Assembly (NCBI GenBank): GCA_037176725.1
Contig: JAZBRS010000077.1
Coordinates: 2,604,001 to 2,668,000, forward strand
Origin: Posidonia oceanica
Taxonomy: Eukaryota > Streptophyta > Magnoliopsida > Alismatales > Posidoniaceae
Direction of reading: 5' to 3'
DNA: 64,000 bases
Position numbers and translations under genes: made by a program. This document shows, one piece after another, positions 1 to 8,790 of the stretch. The notes under the pieces were generated by a model that saw nothing but the letters and a program-made list of their open reading frames with translations, did not search any database and was not told the origin of the DNA. How positions within the stretch are numbered: the stretch's first letter is position 1; the number at the start of each line of letters is the position of its first letter.

Positions 1-421
1 GGGTGCCAGCCCGTAGGGAACTCAGCTGGGGATGATCAGCTGAGGAGGATGACTGGTTGACGGACCTTTCGCCGAGCAGTTTGGGGTGCCAGCCCACTGG
101 GGACTCAGCTGGGGATGATGATCCAGCTGGGGGCGACCAGCTGGGGATGCCAGATGGCGTAGCTTGACGACGAGGTTCCGCAGAGGCTCCGGACTCTAGA
201 TTGGGTGCTGAGGACTTTGCTGCGTTGTGATGTCTGCAAGTCTGGTTAGAGGGCCCAAGATGGTGATGATAATGATATGCAATATAGCAAAGAATCTTGA
301 TGTGCAAGCAGAAAGCAGAAACAGTTTTTCATTGATAAAGCTTGGTGGGTACAATGCCTGTGGCAGGCCAGAAATGTACAGCATAGTCTGAAAGAAGGCC
401 ATATGATGGTTGCACAAGGGC
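1..421 (-). other. 3' untranslated part of element A with imperfect direct repeats
   Basis: This stretch follows the extra ORF of element A in its transcription direction. No coding frame is convincing. It holds two imperfect copies of a segment built on GGTGCCAGCCC followed by ACTCAGCTGGGGATGATC, near 1-45 and 84-140, plus further CAGCTGGGG copies to about 150. Repeat-rich, fast-changing 3' regions are typical of Tat-clade elements. The 3' LTR and polypurine tract are not in the window. Confidence 0.5.
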
Positions 422-1762
422 CTAGTCAACTCGGGCCTTCTTCGACTGCCGGGAGTCGGGAAACAAAGGGCCGCCTGGCGGAATTTCAGTGATAGGCCAG
501 AGCTGTCGGACTTCAGCTTCATACTCAGGGGTGCATCCTACACCTCTCACAGCTACAATGTCTGTAGATTGGACCCCATGCTGCATCAGACTAGCAAGCT
601 TCTTGGTTGGGGCAGTTGTGCTGAGAGGGTACATCTGTAGAAGCTGGGGCGCAGTACTGTCAATGAAGGCGCCCTGCTGGAAGCCGAACTGGCGCATGAC
701 CCTGATTGGATGGTACTCTACGCCTGCTGTGAAACCTGGAAGAATGATCAGCCGCATGTCACGCGCGCTGAAGAAGACAGTGAATGGCTCTGCTGCAGAG
801 GGGACAATATGCCAGGTTATAGCGTCGTCAGTCAGTGCTGACAGCTTCTCGTATTCTTCTTTGACGCTCTTTTCTGTCTTGGCACGGACGCTGCTGCAGT
901 AGGCTTCAAAGGCATGCACTTGAGGGCGCAAGAGGTTCGTCTCTAAGTGTGCGGTCAGCCAGACTTGTATGAGTGCTCCGCAACCGTGGAAGTGGCGGCA
1001 GCGATGAGAGATGCGGTCCAGCCCGCGATAGGTCTCTGCCAGGACAACTGGTGCCAGGTCTATGTGCTGGGTCACCACTGCTAATGCAATCTCTGCAACC
1101 TCGATGGCCACTGTTAGTTGGCCATGAGTAAAGATCAGCTCGCCCAGGAAGCGGATAACAAATCCTCGGAACCACAGCTCATCTCCGAGTTCTGCGCGCT
1201 TGTTCATGATATCATCAAAGTGCGCGAGGCGAAGCATAGGTTCAGGCCTGCTGGTGCAGATTAATTTCTGTTGACAGGTTCGAGTGGGGAGCCCAGTCAG
1301 CTGGCTCAGGACCTGGAGGTATCCGTCGCGCCTCATGAAAATAGGTGGCCCCATGATCTTTGAAAAGCCGCAGATCCGACGCACCTCTTCCAGTGTAGGT
1401 GTCAGCTCAGTCTTGTTGAAACGGAAGACATGACGCGCCGGCTTCCAGAATCTTGCGGCGGCACACAGAAGGTGGCGGCTGACCTCCACATCAGCAGCCT
1501 TCAGCAGCTTGGTTGGTATGCCCCACAAACGCAGCTGTTCACAGTCTTGTAGAGTGAGCCTGCTGATCCATTCTCGCAGGACTTCCGAGCAGTGTGCAGG
1601 AGTTAGCAGAGTAGGAAAGCCCATTATACTGATTACAGAGGGACAGGCAGATAGCTGCAGAAGCTTGAAAGTACCTGCTATCAATAAACAGTCAGATCTC
1701 GCAGGCGTATATTCTTTGACAATAAACAGAAACTGAGGCTGATAAAGTAGTTCCATATGCAT
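422..1762 (-). CDS. Extra ORF of element A: plant mobile domain / DUF7745-like protein
   Basis: Intact 446-codon frame between integrase and the unseen 3' LTR, on the same strand as gag-pol. Residues about 60-120 contain LTLQDCEQLRLWGIP and TPTLEEVRRICG, which resemble the N-terminal half of plant mobile domain proteins (helical, MULE- and Gypsy-associated). Residues about 215-290 contain LAETYRGLD, FHGCGALIQVW and similar segments, resembling the AE(T)(F/Y)R(S/G)L...F.GC..L..VW core of DUF7745-type ORFs of plant retrotransposons. The C-terminus is short and basic (SRQSKKARVD), possibly a nuclear localisation signal. Start: ATG at 1,762; a second ATG at 1,624 lies just before the conserved part and is equally plausible. 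Its function in the element is unknown. It is undamaged, unlike the neighbouring pol. Family call is by eye. Confidence 0.68.
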   Translation of the reverse strand: MHMELLYQPQFLFIVKEYTPARSDCLLIAGTFKLLQLSACPSVISIMGFPTLLTPAHCSEVLREWISRLTLQDCEQLRLWGIPTKLLKAADVEVSRHLLCAAARFWKPARHVFRFNKTELTPTLEEVRRICGFSKIMGPPIFMRRDGYLQVLSQLTGLPTRTCQQKLICTSRPEPMLRLAHFDDIMNKRAELGDELWFRGFVIRFLGELIFTHGQLTVAIEVAEIALAVVTQHIDLAPVVLAETYRGLDRISHRCRHFHGCGALIQVWLTAHLETNLLRPQVHAFEAYCSSVRAKTEKSVKEEYEKLSALTDDAITWHIVPSAAEPFTVFFSARDMRLIILPGFTAGVEYHPIRVMRQFGFQQGAFIDSTAPQLLQMYPLSTTAPTKKLASLMQHGVQSTDIVAVRGVGCTPEYEAEVRQLWPITEIPPGGPLFPDSRQSKKARVD

Positions 1763-3147
1763 TCAGCAGTTGATAACAGAACATGGCAGTTAAGCATAAA
1801 TAAACAAAGGGTATTGGCAGCAGTCCGGCGAATGCGGGGGCGAGGGCCGGCAGGAGATCTGGACCGGCACAGCTTGAGTGTCGTCAATGCGCTCTGCTGG
1901 GGAGAAGTACTGCCTCAGGGCCTGAGCGTGTTGCAGAGCGGAGAGATTGATGGAAGAGGAAAGGAATGAAAGAGGATGCTCGTATGCAGGATGCAAGTGC
2001 TGTGCTTATGATGATGAGTATTATGCTTGGATGGGTGAGTATGCTTGGATAGAATGAGTATGCTTGGATAGGTGAGTATGCCTGGATAGAATGAGTATGC
2101 TTGGATAGAATGAGTATGCTTGGATGCCCTCAGCATACGGAGTGCTTTGGTGCCTGCTGTGAAGGAAGGGAGTGGTCCCTGACTCACTGGGCCCTACCTA
2201 GACTCTTGGCTTGCTGGTGGCTCTCTGGAACGGGTTGTTGGCATTATACAGGTGGTGGTGTGGTGAGGACCGGCTACTGGCCACACTCTCAGGACCTACA
2301 CCTATTCTTTCAGCTCTCTTTTTTTTGATTGATTTCTCCCTCATAGGTATGCAGTCTTTCTCTGTCCCTAGCCAGGAGAAGGGTGAGTGTTTGCTCTTAG
2401 GAGGATGTGGTAGACCCTCTTAGGCTTGACATGCTGAGGATCTCTAGTGAGGCATGGGGGATAATGGTGCCTGTGTTTTTTTTTTTTGGGCTGCATTTTG
2501 CCTTTTTTCTTCTTTTTTTGCTTTGCTTGCTTTTTCCCCTCCTTTTTTTTTTTGGGTTTTTGTTCTATCTCTTTTCTCTTTTTTTTTTGCTTGTTGTTTT
2601 GCTTTTCTCTTTTTTTTTTCAGGCTTTTGCTAACCCCATTTTGGTGGCAAAAGAAGGGTGCTTGGATTGTAATGGATTTAGGCTTTGGGTCTGTTGTGTG
2701 ATGGGTAGGAGGAGCAGGGTTAGACTGCACACCCCTATCTCTAGGGCCGGCTTCTGTCTTCGTCTTCTGTTCCTTGGATGTGCCCAAACCTAGGTGTCTA
2801 CTCTTGCTTTTTCCAGACTCACATTCTAACATTTTTTCTCCCTCAGAGGTGTATGTCCTTGCGAGATTAGGCGGTTCGCCTGTCCTCGTTGGTGGTGGCT
2901 CCCTCACTAGCTAAGACATCTGAGTAGTGCCAGGTGAGGTAGGGTGACTCTTTCCAGAGCAGGCAAGCACTTCCGGTTTTCATCACCGGGCAGAAGGTAC
3001 AATGCTTGAGAGGATGACGATGATGATTTTGGAGAGAGAGAATGCAAGAGTTGAAAAGATGATGATGATGATTTGAAAAGATGTGGCAAGAAGGCGAGAA
3101 TGCAAGCGCAAGTGGGAGAAGGGCATCTGCAACGGGGCCGCTTTCGG
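1763..3147 (-). other. Non-coding spacer between integrase and extra ORF of element A
   Basis: No supported gene. It contains a roughly 19 bp minisatellite (about 2,020-2,125), several T-runs on the plus strand at about 2,477-2,622 (A-rich in the element's sense direction), and GAT/GA-type simple repeats at about 3,005-3,080. ORFs of up to 179 codons here are lysine- or phenylalanine-rich products of the homopolymer tracts and are not credible genes. Confidence 0.6.
2020..2125. repeat. Minisatellite, about 19 bp unit
   Basis: Five to six head-to-tail copies of a unit close to GAGTATGCTTGGATAGAAT, with 18-19 bp spacing and one-base variants. It lies in the 3' spacer of element A. Confidence 0.8.
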
Positions 3148-4392
3148 TTACTGATAGTACTTCTTCAGATAGCAGAGGTTGACGGGCTCAGACTGCTCGA
3201 CCCGGTCCATATCCTCAAGAGTTACAGCGCCTCCCGAAAAGATCTGCTTGACCACAAAGGGGCCACGCCAGTTGGGTCGGAATTTCCCTCGACCGTCAGG
3301 CAAATGAATGGCGCGCAAGACAAGGTCCCCTGGCTGAAAGCTTCTGGGCTAGACCTTTTTCAAGAATGCTCTGGCCATCCGCTTCTGATAGCAGTGAGCG
3401 TTGTGCATAGCTTGCAGTCTGCGCTCATCAATTAAGTTCAGTTGGATGCAGCGGTCTTCGACCCATTCTGCCTTTTCCAACTCAGCTTCTCGTAGGATCC
3501 GCAGAGAGGGGATCTCTACTTCAACAGGTAACACCGCTTCCATTCCGTACACCAGAGAGTACGGGGTGGCTCCTGTAGAGGTCCGGATTGATGTCCTGTA
3601 CGCCCAGAGTGCGTACGGGAGCTTGTCGTGCCAATCCTTGTGGGTTTCTGCCATTTTCTTCAGAATCTTGACAATGTTCTTGTTTGCAGACTCCACAGCT
3701 CCGTTCATCTGTGGCCGATAGGGCGAGGATCGATGATGCTTGATCTTAAGACTCTGCAGGTATTCCTCGATCCTTTTGGCAATGAAGTTTGTGCCATTAT
3801 CAGAGATGACTGAGTGCAGGACCCCATATCGGGCAACGATATTGTTCTTGATAAATTTTTCTATTGCCACAGCGGTGACTGTTCTGTAAGAGGCTGCTTC
3901 CACCCACTTGGTAAAGTAATCAATCGCTACCAAAATGTAACGATGACCATTTGAAGCAGCAGGGTGGATGGCACCAATGACATCGGTCCCCCAGGTGGAG
4001 AAAGGCCATGGCGAGGACATGTTGTGCAGCTGATGTGGAGGGGCCTTGATGAAGTTACCATGGATCTGACAGTTGTGGCATCTACGCACGAACCGGCAGC
4101 AGTCGGCTTCCATGGTCTGCCAGAAATATCCTTGAAGCATGATCTTCTTGGCCAGGAGGACGCCGTTCATGTGTGGGCCACAGGTTCCCGCATGCACTTG
4201 GAGCATCAGCGTGTCAGCCTCTGATTTGTTCAGGCAGCGTAGTAGCATTTGATTATATGACCTTCTATACAGCTGCCCAGCCCCCAACACATATTTTGAC
4301 GCCAGACGCACCAGAGTTCTCTTGTCTGCTGCTGCGGTATCGGGAGGAAAGCTGCCAGACTCTAGGAAAGATTTTATATCTCGATACCAGGG
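3148..4392 (-). pseudogene. Element A integrase
   Basis: This would join element cDNA to host DNA. Counting from codon 4,311-4,309 as 1, the zinc-binding residues are H40, H47, C78 and C81, and the catalytic triad is D110 (GTDVIG), D171 (SDNGTNF) and E207 (GAVESANKN), so the core is complete. TAG at 3,349-3,351 falls before the C-terminal module, which continues in the same frame with SFQPGDLVLRAIHLP and KFRPNWRGPFVV to TAA 3,148-3,150. No chromodomain is seen, as expected for Tat-clade elements. Confidence 0.92.
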
Positions 4393-4395
4393 CTA

Positions 4396-6400
4396 CTCCT
4401 CTGCTGGATCCGCCTCTTCTATGTTCAGGCAATATGCAGGCTGCTCAATGCGAGTAACAGATACATCCACTGCACCGTCTTCTGATATAGTGAGCCAGGA
4501 TGCCAAAGTTGCCAATGCGTCTGCGTACGCGTTCTTGGCTCTGTTCATGTATGTGAAGCGGATGCTCTCAAATTCTTCCATCAGCCTCAGCAGGTGTTCG
4601 TGATACGGCACAAGCTTGGGATCTTTTGTCCTCTAGTCGCCGTTCACTTGAGAAATTACCAGCATGGCATCACCGTGCACATGCAGCTTCTGCGCCTCAT
4701 GTTCAAGGGCGACTTTCAACCCTAGGATGCATGCTTCATACTCCGCTTCATTGTTTGTGCATGCGAAAGTCAGCTTCCTCGCGAAGGGAATCATCTGTCC
4801 CTGGGGCGTGGTCAGCACTGCGCCTACGCCTCGGCCCTTTTTGTTGACTGCACCATCGAAGTAGAGCTGCCATACCTCTTGTTTCTCAGGATCTTTCTGT
4901 TCAGAGTCCTCCATTGCAAAGAGAATGTCTTCATCAGGGAACCGTGTCTGGAGGGGTTGGTATTCAGGCAGAGGAAGGTCAGCAAGATGGTCTGCCATGG
5001 CCTGACCCTTCATGGATTTCTGTGTGACAAAGGTGATGTCGTACTGAGACAATAACACCTGCCACTTAGCACATCTGCCCACCATGGCCGGCTTTTGGAA
5101 AAGGAACTTGATAGGATCATGCCGGCATAAGAGCTGTACTGGGTATGCCATCATGTAGTGCCTTAGCTTCTGTGCAGCCCAGACAAGGGACAAACAGGTC
5201 TTCTCTAGTGTACTGTACCTGGCTTCGCATTCATTAAACTTCTTGCTCAGGTAATAGATGGCGCGCTCCCTTCTACCAGATTCGTCATGTTGGCCCAAGA
5301 CGGCGCCCATGGAATGCTGCGTGGTAGAAAGGTAGAGAAGCAAAGGTCTCCCTGGTGTAGGCGGGACCAGGACAGGAGGCTTGATCAACAGCTGCTTGAT
5401 CTTGGCAAATGCAGCCTGACACTCCTCGCTCCAGTGAATCTGCGCATTCTTCTTCAAGAGCTTGAATATGGGCTCGCAGATGGGCGTAAGCTGTGCAATG
5501 AAGTGGCTAATATACTGTAAACGCCCAAGCAGACTTGTGACTTCTTTTTCAGTCCTGGGGGGTGGCATGTCCACGATGGCTTGTGCTTTCAACGGGTCCA
5601 CCTCAATCCCCCTTTGGCTAACAATGTAGCCGAGCAATTTGCCAGAAGACACCCCGAATACGCACTTCTTGGGATTCAGGCGCAGCTTGTACTTCCGTAG
5701 ACGGTTAAAGAGCTTTTTGAGACAGGTAAGATGATCTTCAGGCTCTTTGGTTTTGGCAATCATATCGTCTACGTAGATCTCTACTTCTTGGTGCAAGAGG
5801 TCGTGGAACAGCGCAGTCATGGCCCTCTGATAGGTCGCACCAGCATTTTTCAGGTCGAACGGCATGACTTGGTAGCAGAAGACTCCCCAAGGGGTGATGA
5901 ATGAAGTCTTTTCCATGTCTTCTTCTGCCATTTTGATTTGATTGTATCCAGAAAAGCCGTCCATGAAGGAGAGCATCTTGTGGCCTGCTGTATTGTCGAC
6001 TAGGACGTCAATGTGAGGCAATGGAAAGTCGTCCTTGGGACTCGCCTTGTTCAGGTTCCTGTAGTCGATGCAGATCCGGATTCGGCCATCTTTCTTGGGC
6101 ACAGGTACAATGTTTGCCAGCCATTCAGGATAAAGAACGACCTTCAGAAAGTTGACCCTGAGCTGCTTCATTATCTCTTCCTTGATCATGAGCAGCCATT
6201 GTGGTCGCCATCTTCTTAGTTTCTGCTTCACTGGCTTGGCATCCGGGTTTAAGGGCAGATTGTGCACCACTACTTCTATGTCAAGGCCGACCATATCCTC
6301 GTAACTCCAGGCGAAGACATCCGCATATTCTTTCAGGAATGCGATGAACTCTGCTCGAGCCTGGGAGGACAGCTGGGCGCTAATACGAATTTCTTTGACT
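4396..6400 (-). pseudogene. Element A reverse transcriptase and dual RNase H region
   Basis: In the frame starting at 8,247, RT spans residues about 620-930, with LPLNPDAKPVKQKLRR at its start, PVPKKDGRIRICIDYRNLN, the first catalytic Asp in FMDGFSGYNQ (D764), and the YVDD box at residues 825-828 (5,764-5,775). The usual MPFGLKNAGATYQ box reads MPFDLKNAGATYQ. A Ty3-type RNase H follows (about 965-1,090). A second, archaeal-type RNase H follows that: LYFDGA (D1131), NNEAEYEA (1,165-1,172) and HGDAMLVISQ (D1193). Its last Asp (YADALATLAS) lies beyond the TAG at 4,633-4,635, so that domain is cut by a stop. Confidence 0.92.
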
Positions 6401-6627
6401 TCCTCAACTGTGCCGATGTTGACAACCTCTGTTTCTTCTTCAACATGGAGGTTGGGGCCTTCTGGGTCGTCGTCATAGGACCAGAACTCAAGCAATGATT
6501 CATCAGTCTCATCCATGCCCGTATCATCCTCCTCTCCATAAGCAATAAGTTCCGAGAGGATCTCTTTCCCAAAAGAAGGGCTTGTGATGTCGAAAGAGCG
6601 CATGTGTTCCGCTGCTTGGCCCTGGTG

Positions 6628-7950
6628 ACGCTTCAGGATGGTCACGCTTACTCTAGTGTTCTTGTAGCCTCGGTGCGCGACCTCCGTCTCAGCAACTCCT
6701 TCTGCTGTTTGCTCTGGCCTGACTAATTCTGCTGGGTGCTCTGCTGATTCTGCTGAGGGCCTTGCTGATTCTGCTGAGGGCCTTGCTGATTGTTCTGCTG
6801 CTGAGGCTGCTGACAGTTCTGTTACTGATTCTGCTTTCTGCTCTGTTACGGCTGCTGCTTGCACTGCTGATGCTTCCTCTTCCGGGTCTTCCAGTGTGCT
6901 TGCAGAGGATATGCCGGACTGGCGGCTGATCTGAGCACTGCCGCTCGATATACTGCTCAAGTGAGGCATGTGTTGCACAAACCACCTAGACCCGCCTTCT
7001 GGTTGAAGAGTAATGAGCTCATCTGGTCTAGGGGAGTCCGGCGCTGCTGAGTCTTCTTCCAGGACCATGATAGAGGCATGGTCTTCTTGCAGAGGAGGGT
7101 CCGTAACCACGGCTTTCCCTTTCCTTTCTGCGGCTTGATGCTCTGCCAGGTCTTCTGTTATGTACTTGATCTGTTCTTGATAGAGTAGCTCTAAGTCAGA
7201 CATCCAAGAATCGACCTGGGCTTCTATCGCCACTCCTTCTTCCTCGTCTGAGGGGGAGTCGACGTAGTAGGCGCCGGGGGCCTGCGGCACTGGCCCGACT
7301 GCAAGGCGGATTGCTGCCCTGTGAATCTGCATGATCTGGTTCACGGGCGCGTCCGATGGTGGCAACTCTGATGTAGAAGGCCCAAATAGACAAGTCAGCG
7401 GTGCCATAGATGGATATGCTGCCAGGGTCACTGTTGGAGAGTAAGCAGGGGTGCTCTTCAGAGGGCTCAAGGGCCCGGAGAGTGTAGTGCTCAGTTGGCC
7501 TTTTGTATCGAGCCGTAACTGAGAGAGTGCAGCCTCTGACGCCATGGGGTCTTGCCATGAGAGCTGCTGCTGGTTGTCAGGAGGATGCGAAGCGGACTGC
7601 GCCTGCTGCATTCCCGGAGATGTGGATGCTGAAGCGGGCTGAGCCGCGCTGCTGACTGTACTGATTAACTGCCCCTCCAGAGATAGGGACAGTGGCACTG
7701 ATGTTGCTGTGACCGCTGGTAGCATGCTTGGTTCTGCCAGAAGGAGTGTCTCTGACTCCTGCACTGCTGCTGTCTGTACTTGGGAAGCTGATGTGGCTGC
7801 AAAAGAGTGGGAACTTGCCAGTTCTGCCACAGGGCCTACTGAGCTGCCTGCTGTTTCTGCCAGAGGAAGAGCTGAATAAATTGACTGTGTGGCCTCTGCT
7901 CGGATCACTGTTTCTGCTGTGCTGGTTGGGACTGCCTCTGTTGTGCCAGA
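6628..7950 (-). other. Low-complexity linker between protease and RT of element A
   Basis: Residues about 100-540 of the frame starting at 8,247 are rich in Ser, Ala, Glu, Thr and Pro with no recognisable fold. The section at about 6,720-6,800 is a short tandem repeat encoding SARPSAE-like units. The reading frame is open throughout. In Ogre elements an intron lies in this protease-RT interval; whether one exists here cannot be decided by eye. Confidence 0.6.
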
Positions 7951-8247
7951 CTGTTCCTCATCCGGGTAGTAGTCCTCAACACACACCCAATCCTCTGTCG
8001 GTACCGTGTCTTGATCGTCGGTCGATCCCAGGGTTCCTGCACTGGTAAAGTTAGTGAGGTCTCTGGGAATGGCTGATTCTGGATTGTTGAGCTGAGAGCA
8101 GTGATCTTCGTTGGTCTTGGGCTCGTAGCTGAGGCCTTCAGATTTCCTTCGCTCCACTGCTACGATCGACTCTGCGATCCCCTGGCCATGACGCCCGAGC
8201 GGCGTACCCTTTATGTAACCCCACCTGTGACATACATTCTCGACCAT

Positions 8248-8790
8248 TCAAAAGGGGTTGCTGTGAACGGTCAAGGAGTTGACACGTTCAAGATCAGGAA
8301 TGAAGTTAACCGGCTCACACCGATTAACGCGATATAGGGCTTCAGAAGTCTCGGGGTCAAACGGGATAGATTGCGAAGACACGGGGGAGGCTGCTTCGAT
8401 CCGCTCCTTCTCAAAGTTCTCCACCATGACGACAATGACATCGTTGCCGCGACGGTACTTTATCATTCGATGGAGGGTCGAAGGAAGGACCTGATGCTTG
8501 TGGAGCCAAGGGCGCCCAAGCAGAAGATTGAAGTTCGGCTGCAAGTCGACGACATAGAATTCTACGTCGAAGACAACCGGGCCAATAGCAAGAGGAATAA
8601 TCAGGACCCCTAGAGCGTCATGGTGAGTGTTGTCAAAGGCTGTCATTCCCTTCACGGCTAGGGTGATGTCCTCGGCTTTGAATCCGAGCTTGGTTGCAGT
8701 ACGCAAGGGGCAGACGTTAAGGCCTGACCCATTATCAACCAGTGTTAGGGGAATGCGAAAGTTTTTGAACTGCACCGTGACGAATAGGGC
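8248..8790 (-). pseudogene. Element A aspartic protease domain
   Basis: Retropepsin-like domain. The active-site segment LVDNGSGLNVCP is at about 8,704-8,742 (DNGSG codons 8,722-8,736), followed by the flap-side segment and the ILLGRPWLH-like end (here LLLGRPWLHKH). The DNGS form in place of DTG/DSG is usual for this plant lineage. A one-base deletion relative to element C, near 8,790, puts the domain out of frame with gag, and TGA at 8,248-8,250 separates it from the linker and RT. Confidence 0.88.

Larger units (their letters stand above)
3148..8790 (-). pseudogene. pol: Element A pol: protease, RT, RNase H, archaeal-type RNase H, integrase; four in-frame stops
   Basis: One reading frame runs from the frameshift near 8,790 to the TAA at 3,148-3,150. 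It is interrupted by TGA 8,248-8,250, TAG 4,633-4,635, TAG 4,393-4,395 and TAG 3,349-3,351. Domain order is aspartic protease, Ser/Ala/Glu-rich linker, RT, Ty3-type RNase H, second RNase H, integrase with HHCC and DDE motifs, and a C-terminal tail with the GDLVLR motif. The polyprotein would be cut by its own protease and would copy and integrate the element. Element C has a sense codon (CAG) at the first stop, so that stop is a mutation and not a conserved recoding site. Other individual catalytic motifs are still recognisable. Confidence 0.92.

Noticed and set aside
2368..2907. 179-codon Lys-rich frame as a nuclear protein
   Set aside because: It is the translation of long T-runs (A-runs in the opposite strand) in the spacer of element A.
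8248..8250. TGA between protease and RT as a conserved stop for recoding or splicing
   Set aside because: Element C has a CAG codon at the same place and stays open, so the stop is private to element A.
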